Part shown: piece by piece, positions 31,345 to 45,982 of the stretch
How the letters are laid out: every line of letters begins with the position of its first letter
Numbering within the stretch: position 1 is the first letter of the stretch
Assembly: GCA_947683425.1 (NCBI GenBank)
Contig: CANTUQ010000076.1
Coordinates: 2,790,001-2,854,000 of the forward strand
Reading direction: 5' to 3'
Length of the DNA stretch: 64,000 nucleotides
Origin: Excoecaria cochinchinensis
Taxonomy: Eukaryota > Streptophyta > Magnoliopsida > Malpighiales > Euphorbiaceae
Notes under the pieces: generated by a model
Seen by the model: the letters and a program-made list of their open reading frames with translations, nothing else
Database searches by the model: none
Told to the model about the DNA's origin: nothing
Position numbers and translations under genes: made by a program

Positions 31345-31379
31345 TCTTGTGTGGTCAAAGCTCCGGTCTCTTCTGCCAT

Positions 31380-32279
31380 CGATGATTCTAGAGATGATTC
31401 ACTGATCGATGAGAGTGACTCAAAATCCCAGTCAGACACTAATTTTGGTAATTCAAAGAGCAGATTTGTCCTTACTAGCCGACCGTCGGAACCTCTAATC
31501 CACTTAGATGAATCTATGATGGATGAAAGATTTAAATTGTTAGAATGATGCATGAATGACATGTATAATGCATGATCGTGTGTTATGCAACATTTACAAC
31601 CACATACTAGTAAGTAGATCCTTCCAACCTTATTACTCCCACACACGAGGTAATGCGGTCTCTTTCCTAGGTGAGCTTGATCCGTGGGTTAACAGGGAAC
31701 CCAATGGATGCGTATAATGCTCGGCGAAAAACCGGCAGCATAACATCTCTTAATTAATGCGCATACGTATGAATTTTGACCTTTATGTATTTAAACATTT
31801 CAACCATATTAAGATGGACCCACCGGGGCATGAAAGCTTTTGATATAAGACCATTTAATTTGGTTGATTTTGTTCAATATATAATGGCTCACATAGCAAG
31901 CACAGTATTAAGGTACATTTCACCTAAGGGAAGTATCTATTGCCATTACATGAGCTTTGGTCAAGGGTGGTGATACTTTAGAGCTACCCAAGCATGCTCC
32001 CTGCCAATGGGTCTAGCTCATCACGACCATAACGACCTATTGGGTCTCCATTTAATATACCATGATGGTACGAGGCTCGGGCTGGTGATTATCCTTAACA
32101 GTTTCCTAGATTGAGTGAAAATAGGGTCGTGCACCAGGGTAAGAATAGGGACCAAACTAGCACAATTCTAAGGCTCTAAAATGATGTAATGCAATTTTCG
32201 AAGAGAGATAGAATTTTAGGTTTTAAAAAGTCATTTATATGTTTTAACCAAGACACTTTCAGAGCAAAGTCACAAACAG
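31380..32279 (-). other. 5' leader of the minus-strand Tat-type element
   Basis: Sequence between the PBS (32280-32297) and the likely gag ATG (31379) on the minus strand. No ORF of note is seen. An upstream open frame (to 31646) is in phase with the ATG and could encode a short extension. Confidence 0.4.
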
Positions 32280-32297
32280 TCCCTAGTGGAGTTGCCA
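32280..32297 (-). other. Primer-binding site of the minus-strand Tat-type element
   Basis: The minus strand reads TGGCAACTCCACTAGGGA, one base after the LTR end GTCACA. It matches the TGGCGACTCCACTGGGGA-type PBS, assigned to tRNA-Arg in Ogre/Tat elements, with two differences. Confidence 0.75.
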
Positions 32298-32298
32298 C

Positions 32299-35262
<2,964 letters not shown>

Positions 35263-35557
35263 GTATGTTTGAGAAAATTTCTAAAAATTTGAGGTTTGAT
35301 GTGATGCATGTTAGTGTAAATGTTATGGGTTTGGGGTTTATTTAAGTTAAGATGCATGGATGATGAATTATTGGGCAAATTTCTAAGTTTGATGACTTTT
35401 GCTGAAATTTTTGGGTTTGTCACTTTTGAGAAGCTTGATTATGTTAATCCATGATTTTGATTATGTTAATTGTTGATTAAAGTTGTATTTTATGTTATAT
35501 TTGATGATGGGAAGGTTAATTTGAGGTAAGTTAAAGTTTGAGTTGATTTGAGTTAAT

Positions 35558-36810
35558 TCGAGGGATTGTTCGCGTCTTTTGATCTTGGGTGCTATGAGAC
35601 ATCTTGGAAGCCTCCTTCCTAATAGAACATTAGGAAGGATCATCTAGCCGCACGACACCTTTAGGCACCTTTGAGATATTTTGGAGTCGCTACCCAATTT
35701 ACAAGAAATTGGGAAAGGTCTCTAACCTCTTATTGGTCTAGACCAGAGATTGGTGTTCGGAACTTCACTCTTATTTATATTTTGGTTAATTATAAATGAG
35801 TTTTTAACTTCCTAAAAATCCTATCTCTTGTCTCGCACGATTTATGCATTTAAATTAAAAGGCGTATTGCAAAATCTAAAAAGCGATAAAGGAAAGCGAT
35901 AAACAAAGTGGTAAATAAAGCAATAAAAGAAGGCAAATAAACACGCCAAGCACGCAATTACATGAGAGAGAAGGGGCGGAATATAACCCCTCATAAAAGA
36001 GGACTAAAAATGCAAATGGGGACGGAATACAATCCCAAATGGAAATTAAATAATGTTGCCCCAAAATTAATTACAAGGGCCCAAAAGAAAATACATGAAT
36101 ATAAATTTAAAACAAACAATTAAAGTCAAACATGAGAAAATATACATAAATCGGGATATTAGTTTGGTTTAGGAACATTGGTTCCTTCACGCTTATTTTG
36201 AAGAGGGCTTGAAGAGTTATTTGATTGCTAGTTTGAAAATCCGGGATGAGTATCCCATTTTTGGAGAAAATTAACTCTTTATTTTATTGTGATATTTTAC
36301 ATTGCTTGGCTAAAATGAGGGACATTGGTCCTAATTTTATTAGCAAAAATTCCAATTTAAATATAAAAGTATTTTTGTGATTTTTTATCTCACGCGTGCA
36401 TAAAATAAAAACATGCTATTTGCAAACAAGCACAACACACAAAAAAAGAATAGGGAAGATCTCACCCAATTGACGCGGTCTCCTACGCGTTGTGACCCAC
36501 CCGGAAGGTCATGGAAATGCTCACACAATGCCACTCAAATTAAATCTCAGACAGAAAAGATAATATTAAACTGTTAGTAATAATTCTAGAAAATTAATCA
36601 CGTAAAGGCAAAATAAATATAGAACATATTAATTTAATAGGCAAACAATTTACATGCAAGATGTGATATTAATGATAATAGTAATCGTACAGTGGCAAAA
36701 ATAGTGAAAACAATAATGGTAGCAACAAAAATAATAATAATAATGATATAAAACAAATAAACATGAAGTAATAATAAATAAATAATATAATAATAATAAT
36801 AATAATAATC

Positions 36811-36844
<34 letters not shown>

Positions 36845-36903
36845 CAACAATAAAATTATAATGATAATAATAATAAATAATCATGGCATAATGGCGACAA
36901 TTA

Positions 36904-36958
<55 letters not shown>

Positions 36959-37857
36959 GTGACCATGATAACAATAATAATAATGGCAACAGGAAATCAT
37001 AAGGAAAATCAAATTGAAACAAACAAATAATTTATCAACGGTAAAATTAACACATTAAAATGCTAAAAATAAATGATAGACATGGTAATAAGAGCAAAAA
37101 TAATAATATTAACAATAATAAATGATGAACAAAAATAAATGAGAACGGTTCCAAAAAATGTTTACCCTCAGAATTTATAGATCGGAAAATAGGATGCCTT
37201 GATCCGTCCTTCTTGTCGATTTTTGTGGTGATAAACACAAGAATATCTTAAGAAAAATCTAAGTTTCTTGAAATTTTATGAAAATAATTTTAGAGGAATG
37301 ATCCAAGACAAAGGAAATTGATTTTCCTTACTTAAATCAAATCCCCGGATGAAAAATATTTTTTGCAGAAAAAAGAAGAAAAAAAGAAGGCTAAGACTTG
37401 AAAAAAACTTAATAATTTTGCTTTGAAAAAAGACTCTTGGCTGCCCCTTTGCTTGAGAGAAAACTCTCTCCTTTTTTCTTTGAAAAAATGCAGCTCCCTT
37501 GGTAATGAAGACCAAACCTCCATTTGATCCTCTGAATCGTCCCAAAATGGGAAAATACAAATTGTTCTTTTACTTTTCCCTTCCCCAAAAATGCACAGAA
37601 TGGTGAAAGGAGCGAAAAAATGGGACTGAAAATCAACCAGGAAATGCAGTACGCAGGGCAAAAACTACCCGCGTGAAGCCCCACAGGTGCGTTCAACCTC
37701 CGCAGCGCAGGCGAATTTTTGGGTTGAAATTTTTAGAGGAACAGAGAGAATTTTTCGATAAGGAAGACATCATTTTTGATACCTTTACTTATTGCAAGTA
37801 TCACTTTCATCATCGGGTAATTCTGATCTCGGACCGACTCGGGACCCGGTGTCTACA
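35558..37857 (-). mobile_element. Tat-type LTR fragment inserted in the T1 LTR
   Basis: Homologous to 32299-35262 but lacking about the first 50 bp of the low-coordinate end. It contains the same CCCAAT/ATTGGG hairpin and the PBS-like GGAGTCGCTACCCA (35682-35695), the paragraph beginning AGGAACATTGGTTCC (36171), an interrupted AAT microsatellite and the terminus GGGACCCGGTGTCTACA (37857). It is probably a solo LTR with a decayed end. No clean TSD is visible. Confidence 0.75.
36731..36960. repeat. Interrupted (AAT)n microsatellite
   Basis: Runs of AAT/ATA repeats broken by GACAAC, GGCATAATGG and similar bases. It sits in the Tat LTR fragment at a place comparable to the pure array at 33570-33727. 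Confidence 0.95.
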
Positions 37858-37887
37858 GCGTGGCCGAGCGGATTGGACTACCGGGCG

Positions 37888-38106
37888 ACCGTAGCGAGAG
37901 CTCACTGTCACGAGCGTGACGCTTATCACGAATGCGACAGAGCGCTCGGCTGCCGAGCTATTTGGGCAGTCCCCTATCGAGAGCATGACAGCTTTTGTTG
38001 GCCGCTCACTGTCGCGCTCGCGACAGTGAGATGTGCTTCTATCTCCGTGCGAGCACGAAAACTGCTGCGATCACGATAGGGGACCAGTTTTGCCTCTGTC
38101 GCGAGC
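37888..38106 (+). repeat. Inverted-repeat slot of LTR T1
   Basis: It contains CACTGTCACGAGCGTGAC, GCTCGGCTGCCGAGC (a 7-bp perfect palindrome around one T), and a 12-bp perfect inverted repeat, CTCACTGTCGCG with CGCGACAGTGAG, separated by 2 bp (38005-38030). The GCTCGGCTGCCGAGC unit also occurs in the slot of the right-hand Tekay LTR (near 59040), so these two copies belong to one subfamily. Confidence 0.9.
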
Positions 38107-38945
38107 GTAACACCCCTAGCTTCAATTTGGAGTTTTCTTTTGTGATTTTCAATGTTTAATTTCTGAACTTGTGATGCTTTTAGGTTTATACTTGGACTAT
38201 TTTATGAAGTATATGAATATAATTTGATGTATTATGCATGGATAATTTTATGAATTATATAAATGTGATATGATGGATTATGCTTGACCTGCTAGAGTCA
38301 AATAAGTGGATAGTTAGGCATGCCTAATAGAGTTCAATAGTTGTAGTCTTCAGTTCTGTTTTGGACCCTGATCAGGTCCCTGTTTTGTTCCTCACGAACT
38401 TCAATGTGTTTGGATCTTGTTTAAGATCCCCTTCGTAAAAATATTTTGAAATGAGAAAGAAAATGTAATGTTACTTTTCGATTCGTACCCGTAAGGTACC
38501 ACCATGCGTGCACTCGTTATCCACTACTATGAGTCAGCATGTGTTGTGATTTGTTCTGTTATGCTTATAAGAATGTGTATCCAAATGACTATGATTATAA
38601 GTATGTGAATTTAAATGACTCTATTTATGAGCATATGAATCAGTTAGCATATGAATGTGATTATGAACCTTTGAATGCTTATGAATATGATTCAATTATG
38701 TATATATTATATGATATTCAGCTTATGCCATTATGTATGCATTTTGCCTTGACGACCATTGTGACTGGCCGTCCATATTATTGCTGTTTGTTTCCCCACT
38801 AAGCGTTATCGCTTAGAACAAGTGTTTCATCGGTGCAGGTGTGGAAGCTGTATAGCTTTTAGGAGAGTCACCGTAAGTCAAGCCAACACAGTGGGATTGA
38901 TGATAGGACTTAGCTTCTTTTTGCATTATGATTCTTTTTGTAATT

Positions 38946-39444
38946 AGGGGTGTGCAACGATCGGTTCGGTTCAATAATTGAACCGAATCGAAAAAATTGA
39001 TAACCAAAATATTGGTATTTAAGTAAACCGAACCGATTCGATTAACATGTAGTAACCAAACCGATATTTTCGGTCCATTCGGTTCGATTAACCGAAATAA
39101 CCGAAAATCCAAAATTATAATTAAAAAAATTATCTAAAAAATTATACAAACTTACAAATTATAAAACTAAAATAAAAACATCCAAATTGAAAAACATACA
39201 TATATAATTTGAGTTCAAGCACCTTAAAGTGATAAAAAAATACAAAAATAATTTTTTTTATATAAAAATTTGATAAAATAATATATAATATTAAAATTTC
39301 GGTCGGTTTGATTTTTCTTTGATTTTTGCCTTTCAAAACCGAACCAAACCGAATTAACCGATTTTCATATAAATCCAAAACCAAACCTGAATCGAATAAT
39401 CGAACCAAATTAAAAAAATCAGTTGGTTTGTTTCGATTTTAATA
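38946..39444. mobile_element. Possible hAT-type MITE or fragment
   Basis: An insert of about 500 bp in the T1 LTR starts AGGGGTGTGCAACG and contains many CGGTTCGGTT / AACCGAACCGA repeats in both orientations. This composition is typical of a common class of short non-autonomous plant elements. A matching right terminal inverted repeat was not found, so the right boundary is approximate. It is set by where LTR homology resumes (AATATCAG). Confidence 0.45.
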
Positions 39445-39650
39445 TCAGAACAGTTATGTATTGAATATTTTTATTCTAGTTGAATGATCAGTTTGGTTAA
39501 AGTTTTATTTCCGTTGTATAAATGTATGTTTATTATATATGTGGATGAGTGCTATTGTATCGATTTGCTTAGTGACACCCCTGCTCATACGGGTTCTCAC
39601 TCCATTGCGGATGGGTTCTCTTACGTATGGGAAGTGGGTGTTACAGTTTT

Positions 39651-39663
39651 TTGTATCAGAGCC
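39651..39663 (+). other. Primer-binding site of Tekay element T1
   Basis: TTGTATCAGAGCC lies five bases after the LTR end. It resembles the TGGTATCAGAGCC initiator-tRNA-Met site of Tekay and many other plant LTR elements, with one missing or changed base. Confidence 0.75.
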
Positions 39664-39752
39664 CCGATTTAGGCATTTTCTGGGTGTTGTTGTGCATAGA
39701 TATATGTCTAGGACTGTGTTGGCTGATGCGATTATCTTTGTGTTTATTTTAG

Positions 39753-40916
39753 ATGGATTCTGATTCCGTGCGTGGGTCGCTTGTGGAGTCCGCTGAGAGT
39801 GTGAATCCTCAAGCAGTAGATCCTTCAGTGTTTGTTTCGGCTCAAACACCTAGGGTTCAGCCTGAGGCCGTAGCCATGCCCTTTGGGGCAATGTTGAATA
39901 TTTCTCAGGATATGGCTCGTGTCTTAGAGAGAGTGACTGCTCCGAGAGCCCCTTTAGAGAGCATGAGGAAAGCTGGATGAGTCAGAGTATGCTGAGAAGT
40001 GGATAGAGAAAGTAGAGTGTGTTTTGGATGAGATTCGGTGCCCTTCGGATAGGCAAGTAGAGTGTGCTGTGGCTTTGTTGCAGGGATCCGCCTACGATTG
40101 GTGGAAGTTGGTCCGTAGGCATCCCCAGTTGCCTGACCCGGTCACATGGGAATTCTTCGAGCGAGAATTCACCAGTAAGTATGTGACTAGGGCTTACAAG
40201 GATGCTAAGTGGGCACAGTTTTTGAGTTTGAAATAGAGGGCTATGACTGTTTCGGAGTTTGAAAAAGAGTTCAACCGTCTTTCTAAGTATGCTCCAGAGG
40301 GTGTCCTGATAGAGGAGTTTAGATGTAGGCATTTTGAGGCCGGTCTGAATGAGTCCTTGAGGGCTATGCTGATTTTTTTGATGAGTACTCCGGGTGTTGG
40401 GTATTACCAGATAGTGCAAGCAGCAGTGCGGGCTGAAAGATCTGAGTCAGTTCTGAGGGAGAGAGCTCAGAGGAGGAATCCCCCTCATGGAGGATCATCA
40501 TCATCTTTGGGTTAGAGGTCTAGGAACCCGCATGATGAGTCTTCCTCAGGTCCTACTTCGAGAGGTAGGAGGCAAGGTTCTGCCATGGGTTCTAGTCCGG
40601 GCAAAGGTGGTTCTAGTAATAAGACTGAGGCATTGCCCGAGTGTTCTCACTGCAGTAGGCGCCATCAGGGTGAGTGTAGGTGGCTCACGGGTGGTTGTTT
40701 CCGATGTGGGGGCATTGATCATTATTTGGCTAACTATTCGAAGTTGAGTGAGGTTTCTGGTGATCGGCGTGAGGCTAGCTGAGTTATATTGAATGCACCA
40801 CAAGCTAGTCGTGGTAGAGGCTGAGGTAGAGGTCGAGGTGGTCGGCCTAAAGAGGGAGCTCCATCATAGTCTATTGATCATCCCTTAATGGTTCCAGCTA
40901 GAGCATATGCTATGAG
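39753..40916 (+). pseudogene. Tekay T1 gag remnant
   Basis: Opens MDSDSVRGSLVESAES with a first stop at 39978. A frameshift continues as LDESEYAEKWIEKVE, then QGSAYDWWKLVRRHPQLP, FEREFTSKYVTRAYKDAKW and EFEKEFNRLSKYAPEG, a typical retrotransposon gag capsid. Stops fall at 40234 (TAG) and 40513 (TAG), and several follow after 40780. The zinc knuckle CFRCGGIDHYLANY has lost its last Cys (Cys to Tyr, a G-to-A change). The frame runs into the solo LTR S2 at 40917, with TSD ATGAG at 40912-40916. Confidence 0.85.
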
Positions 40917-42828
40917 TGTGACGCCCATTCCCTAATGACAGACTAGCTCAGCTAATCTTAGTTAGAGAAGGCGGCACACACACAACGGAACACATACTTA
41001 ACCTGAATGCGTAAAATCCACATATTTAACCTCAAGTACTTAATATCATTCCACATATAATAAAATCCAGCAAGGATTAATCGCATTGTGATTCCCATGG
41101 AATCAGACACATTTAACGCATGGGGCTGCAGCACTTGACCCTATGGGCATGCCTAACTATCCACTACTTGACTCGCAGGCTTAAGTTGTTAAACATATTA
41201 TTCAGTTCACATTGTTCACTTTTCATATCACATACGTAAATAGCCCATATCACATTCACTTTGCACATTCGCATTAGCACATAGCTAAGCATTACACTTG
41301 CATACCCAATATGCTTCCAATTCATTTTTCATAGTTAATATTCACATAATTGATTGCAGTCAAGAACCATCACATAGTATGCAAATGTATATTACTTAAT
41401 ACACACATAACACTTACTCATAATGTTCTTCATTCCAGCTTAAAGCCTTACCGTTAGAAAGTCCAAACACATTAGGGTTATGTTGCCAAAACAGGATAGG
41501 TCACGGTCACAATGAATTTCATTGTCACCATGACATGTTGAAGTTCAAAACAGAATGAAAACTGGGGGCAGGTCACGGTCACAATCAATTTCATTATCAT
41601 CGTGACATGTTCCCAACTCTCGGCAGAATGCATCTTAAGGGTATGTCACGGTCACAATGAATTTTATTGTCACCGTGACATATCCACACTTTGCAAAATA
41701 GAATGCTCCCTTGGGTAGCTCACGGTCACAATGCATTTCATTGTCACCGTGACATACCAAAATCCAATAGGCAGAATTGAACTCGGCATACCTCACGGTC
41801 CCAATCAATTTGATTGTCACCGTGACCTATGCAAAGACATCATAACACAGCTGTGTTTTATCACTAGCACAGCTATGCTTTCCAGTCCAATTCTCCTTTC
41901 ACATCAAGACTTCAAATCTCATTCTTAGTTTTGGCAATTAACCCAAAAACATCAACCACTTACTCAATCAGCACATACCTGATTTCCCTTCTTATTTTGG
42001 CACTCATCTTTGGCACAAATTATAATCAATCCCAATTCACACATAGCATACATGCTTTCAAGCAATTCATTCACTAAATACATCCCCACATACACATACA
42101 GCTCATATCAAAGTCCCTATTAGACCAACACAAATCATACAATTTACACATTCCCAAACCTTATCGCCTTAGCTCCTAACCTCGACGGACGCTTAGCTCT
42201 CCGATTATAGCTTTTCCCTTATCTTTCTTCCCTTCTTCAGCTAGCAAAACCAGTTTAAATTCCAGAATTGAACACAATCCATCAATTCTCATTTCGATAC
42301 CAAATCAAAACCAAGAAGAAGAGTAGAAGATGAGAACACTATGCACTTACTCACTTACCTCTTAAGTTAACCCTTAATACTTGCTCCCATTAACTATATG
42401 CATGCACTACTTAAGGCCTCTCTAAAACTCATTCCCATGCAAGAAAGAAGAGAGAAAAACACAGAAAATTGACTGAAATCACACAAATGAATCTTTTCCC
42501 TTTCCTTAGATAACTCATGCATGCAAAGGTGGAGATGGCATCCTCTCAAGAAGCCACACGGATTCCACTCACCAAAGTCTGCCTCCACTAACCCATTCTT
42601 ACTTATTTTATTCTTAACTAATGCATCATTAGACAAACTAATCAACCATTATCTTAACATAATATAATTACCCATTAGCCACTTAACAATCATTTATACT
42701 ACAATTAGGTCCTTCCAACCTTTCAATTGAGTCCTGTCTTCAATCAAGTTAATCCAAACCTCACATTCAAGTCACACACACATACCAATTTAAGTTAATT
42801 CTTTTAGGGTACAAATCCGGCCATGACA
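40917..42828 (-). mobile_element. Tekay-type solo LTR S2 (1,912 bp), TSD ATGAG
   Basis: On the minus strand it starts TGTCATGGCCGG and ends GGGCGTCACA. ATGAG flanks both sides (40912-40916 and 42829-42833), and the host polyprotein frame resumes directly after it. The backbone anchor GGCATGCCTAACTATCCAC (plus strand, about 41151-41169) shows minus orientation. The inverted-repeat slot at 41500-41829 carries a word unlike that of any other copy here. Confidence 0.93.
41500..41829 (-). repeat. Inverted-repeat slot of LTR S2: five 37-39-bp units at about 73-bp spacing
   Basis: Units at 41500-41536, 41572-41608, 41643-41681, 41719-41755 and 41792-41829 each consist of GTCACGGTCACAATGAAT followed by its inverted copy (ATTGTCACCGTGACAT). 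They are self-complementary over most of their length. Spacers of about 35 bp differ but share CAGAATG. The starts are 71-76 bp apart. Confidence 0.93.
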
Positions 42829-43427
42829 ATGAGAGCTCGGGATGAGCAGGATGCTCCGGATGTGATTGCTAGAAAGTTTCTACTCTTTGACACTGAGTTA
42901 TATGCTGTAATTGACCCTGGTTCCATACACTCATATTTGTGCACAAGTAAGTTATTTGATAAGTTGCATGATGTTGATCAGTTAGAGTATGAGGTTTGTG
43001 TGACCAGTCCTTTAGGGCATAGTGTCAATGTGAGTAGAGTGTATAGGTATTGTCTTCTTTTGGTTCAAGGTGTTGAGTTTTTTGCGGATTTGATTGAGTT
43101 GCCATTTTGAGAGTTTGATCTGATCTTGGGCATGGATTGGTTGAGTAAGCATCGGGCTGTGGTTGATTGTCATAAGAAAATTGTTGTGTTGCGAGATAGA
43201 GATCAGTCTTCTATTGTGGTTAAAGGTTTGGGTTCAAGTTCCTTGAGTAATGTGATTTCTGTGATGCAAGCTAAGAGGTTCATAAGGAAAGGTTGCGAAG
43301 CATTTTTAGCCGTGGTGTTGGATTCTAAGCATGATCAGGTTGAGATTGAGGATATCCCAGTTGTTAGGGAATTTGGTGATGTATTTCCAAGTGAGTTGCC
43401 TTAGTTGCCTCCCGAGAGAGAAGTGGA
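42829..43427 (+). pseudogene. Tekay T1 protease region remnant
   Basis: Continuation of the gag-protease frame after solo LTR S2: MRARDEQDAPDVIARKFLL, then the protease-like ELYAVIDPGSIHSYLC (catalytic-type Asp in IDPGS where DTGAS/DSGS is usual), LGHSVNVSRVYRYC and DLILGMDWLSKHRAVVDCH. TGA at 43108 and TAG at 43402 interrupt it. It stops in LPPEREVDT where a CACTA end begins. No RT or integrase of this element follows. Confidence 0.85.
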
Positions 43428-43600
43428 CACTATAAGAAAATGTTAAAATAGTAACGAAAAAATAGCAACCGAATTTATTCCGTTATTCCGTTGCTATTTA
43501 GCAATGAAAATCAGATTCCGTTGCTAAAATTAGTTAAACTTTACACATTTAGCAACGAAAATAAATTTGGTTATCTTCCATCGTTAAAAGTGGAGGGAAT
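43428..43600. mobile_element. CACTA transposon terminus (second family)
   Basis: CACTATAAGAAAATG at 43428-43442, followed by inverted subterminal repeats of TAGCAACGAAA / TTCCGTTGCTA (43460-43580). It is inserted in the Tekay polyprotein. The opposite terminus was not found downstream. The right limit is approximate, and the element appears truncated. Confidence 0.7.
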
Positions 43601-45641
43601 TTTCTATCGTGTTCTTTCTTTTTTCTTTCTTTTGTTCTTTTCTTCCTTCATTTGGTTTGCTCTTCGCATGAGTTACTTGGATTGTTTTGAAGAGAGTGTT
43701 GTGGGGGATTAACTTGGTTGTTGGAGAAGAGGTAAGTAGTAGATTTCTATGTATTGATCTTCTTCTTCTACTTTGGTTTCTGTTTTTGATTTTAAGTGAG
43801 AAAAGGATTGATTCATGGATGTTTTGAATGATTTTATTAAAGCTGTGGATAAGAGACTGGACAAAGGCAAGGAAAAGATTGGAACCGATTAGAGAGATGT
43901 GGTCAAGCTATCTAAAGGTCGGGATCGTGTGTCATTTTGCACTTAAGTGAATGTTATATGCATGATAGGAGGTTAGAGGGTCCTAACCTAGTTCTATAAC
44001 AAGATATATAACTTTGTTCATTTTGATTGCTTGCAGTGTTCCTATGATATATGTGTATGATTATGTAATGTGATCATTTGCATGTGGGTTGATGATGTTA
44101 GAGGATTGCCATATAGTTTTTGAGTGTAAGATAAGATTTTGGGGAAACTCTGTTCATTTTTCATCAGACCTCCGTGTAATGTTTTTGTCATAAGTGGAGT
44201 TTTAGACATCTAAATTGAGTGATTATTGAGCCATTAGAACCATGACTTCAATACCTATAAAAGTCTCAGAAATTTGAGTAAATTCTCGCTCAAAGACCCT
44301 GAAAATTGGCCAAAATAGAGGTGTCTCTACTTTGGTCAGTTCATTTGAGTAGTTCTGATTGTTTAGATAATATCCGACATTATAGATGTCTATTTGACTC
44401 GAAATTTATTCCATTTGAATCTTAACATCCTAGGGAACAATTGTTAAGAAGGAAGTTTTGCCTAAACATGATGTTTAGACATTGGTTTAGGTGATACAAA
44501 TTTGAGGTGAAAAGCAATCTCGTGAAGTTCCTGTTGGAGCTTACTATTGCGAGCACGACAAAACAGGTCATAAGAATGATTTTATTTTTGATTTGGAGCC
44601 CATGGTTGGCATGAATCAATTGCCCACCTTTACCCTCAACTAATTTGTATATTTTTATGTGTTTTTCTTCTCGAATTGAACCCATATTACACCGAAACAT
44701 TTCGCGGTCAATCCCATGCATGCTTAGGATTATTAAATGATTATAAGATTAGTTATCTGGGTAAATAATGCTACGACATAAGAGTTTAATAATTGAACTA
44801 AGTGTATACATGCTTTTTTTTAAGTGTTGAAAATGACATGCCATGCGATATTGATCATATATGATTGAATCATGATAAAATGCTTGAGTGATTGTAATGT
44901 ATATGATATAGTATATAGAGTCTTTATGTTAAGCCTGAATAGTCATAGTAGTTGATAGATAAGCATGCTTATAAAGGAGTGCGGCTACTACAGTGACCTT
45001 AATTGTGTCTATCGGCGAATACCAGTGTATTCATTTTGAGTTCGGTCTCTAGAGTTTGATACTGTTCGTCAGTATGTATTTAAAGTACCCGTATCCACCA
45101 TTGTTGAGAATTCAAGCTACTATATGGTTTGTAGTGTACAAGAGGTGTGGTAGAGACTTGTATATATATATGAACATAGTATGACATGATATCAATATTG
45201 TTTGCCATATTTGGATTTTGCACATGAATGGGTTAAAGCATGATGTTATTTGTTTACAAGGTTGAGTATATGATTATTTGTAAATGACATAACTATTAAT
45301 ATGCATTTGATACATGTGTGACTTCAATAGAAGTCCTTTACTTTATTTTATCCCCACTAAGCGTTATCGCTTAGCACGGATGTTTGTTTCTGTGTAGGTT
45401 TGCAGGATTGGATCAGTGAGTGCGCATCTGCAGGTCATGGCCACTAGGAGCTTGTATAAGATCTTTTTGTATAAGATAGAGTTTCTTATGTCTTATGTTT
45501 TGAGTAACATCATTATGTATAACGTATAGTAATGAAGTGTAAATGTTAATTGTATTATATATGTATAAAAGATGAATATGTATGCATTTGTTTGTGCGTG
45601 GCACTCCGATATTCCTTCCCAGGGGGTATTGGGGTGTTACA
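43601..45641 (+). mobile_element. Diverged Tekay-type LTR (LTR-X)
   Basis: It contains the leader-like AGAAGAGGTAAGTAGTAG, a decayed slot word (TATTGCGAGCACGACA, about 44547), a weakened anchor (GATAGATAAGCATGC, about 44957), and the CCCCACTAAGCG/CGCTTAGCACGG hairpin (45352-45379). It ends GTATTGGGGTGTTACA at 45641. The start is unclear because it merges with the CACTA fragment. Confidence 0.6.
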
Positions 45642-45982
45642 GATAACATATCTATTATAAGATCACTTATGACACTATCCCATGCAGTGATCTCATAGTA
45701 GGTCTATCCAATACTTCATTCTCTAACAAGTACTTATAGATTTGATTTATATCATCATATATAATCACATGATTATCAATACAAATCTATACTAGTCTTA
45801 ATTTATCTTTATGCCCTTTAGTGATAAATGACTAGGGACGACATGAATAACATGGTTATTCATAAACATTACAATAATATAACATGCCAATAATATTAAT
45901 GTGAAGAAAACCATTATATAAATGAAAAATGTAATGATTACATCAAGTTCCAAATATTTGGCCTAGGGCATAACCACTAACA
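45642..45982 (-). mobile_element. Copia-type LTR or LTR fragment
   Basis: On the minus strand it opens TGTTAGTGGTTATGCCC followed by TAGGCCAAATATTTGG. This is a start common in plant Ty1/copia LTRs. It runs about 340 bp to the end of LTR-X. No copia coding sequence is seen and no TSD could be read, so this may be a solo LTR or a fragment. Confidence 0.5.

Larger units (their letters stand above)
27591..31379 (-). pseudogene. Tat-type gag remnant, split by a Tekay solo LTR
   Basis: The likely start is the ATG at 31379 (minus strand), MAEETGALTTQD. The frame then meets the TSD and solo LTR at 31344-28912 and resumes in phase as LARRLENFEQRMLDMMGAMANR. A Pro-rich linker follows, then the capsid-like stretch LPKFDGTSDRSAHIK, SLAGPAVDWYYGLHR and LTDEFMRQYDYNTRIE. 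Next come LRDLLSFKGLRDWESLKEI and a Gly/Arg/Ser linker. A Cys/His motif, CTYHQHTRHLTDHC, follows (27680-27720). A frameshift near 28660 and stops (TAG near 28204, TGA near 28135, TAG near 27656) inactivate it. The C-X2-H...H-X4-C pattern and position suggest the Tat/Ogre gag terminus. No protease or polymerase follows, so this may be a gag-only, non-autonomous derivative. Confidence 0.7.
35263..39645 (+). mobile_element. 5' LTR of a plus-strand Tekay element T1, 5'-truncated and interrupted
   Basis: The LTR interior begins at 35263, directly after the Tat LTR. It is cut at about 35557 by a second Tat LTR, resumes at 37858 and ends GGGTGTTACA at 39645. Landmarks are the inverted-repeat slot (37888-38106), GTGGATAGTTAGGCATGCC (about 38307-38325), the CCCCACTAAGCG/CGCTTAG hairpin (38798-38817) and TTCTCACTCCATTGCGG near the end. 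A possible MITE sits at 38946-39444. The first several hundred bp of the LTR are missing here. Confidence 0.8.

Noticed and set aside
41500..41829. CRISPR-like pattern of 37-bp repeats with about 35-bp spacers (also 49217-49510)
   Set aside because: The units are self-complementary words inside a plant LTR with TSDs. There are no cas genes, and the spacers share sequence.
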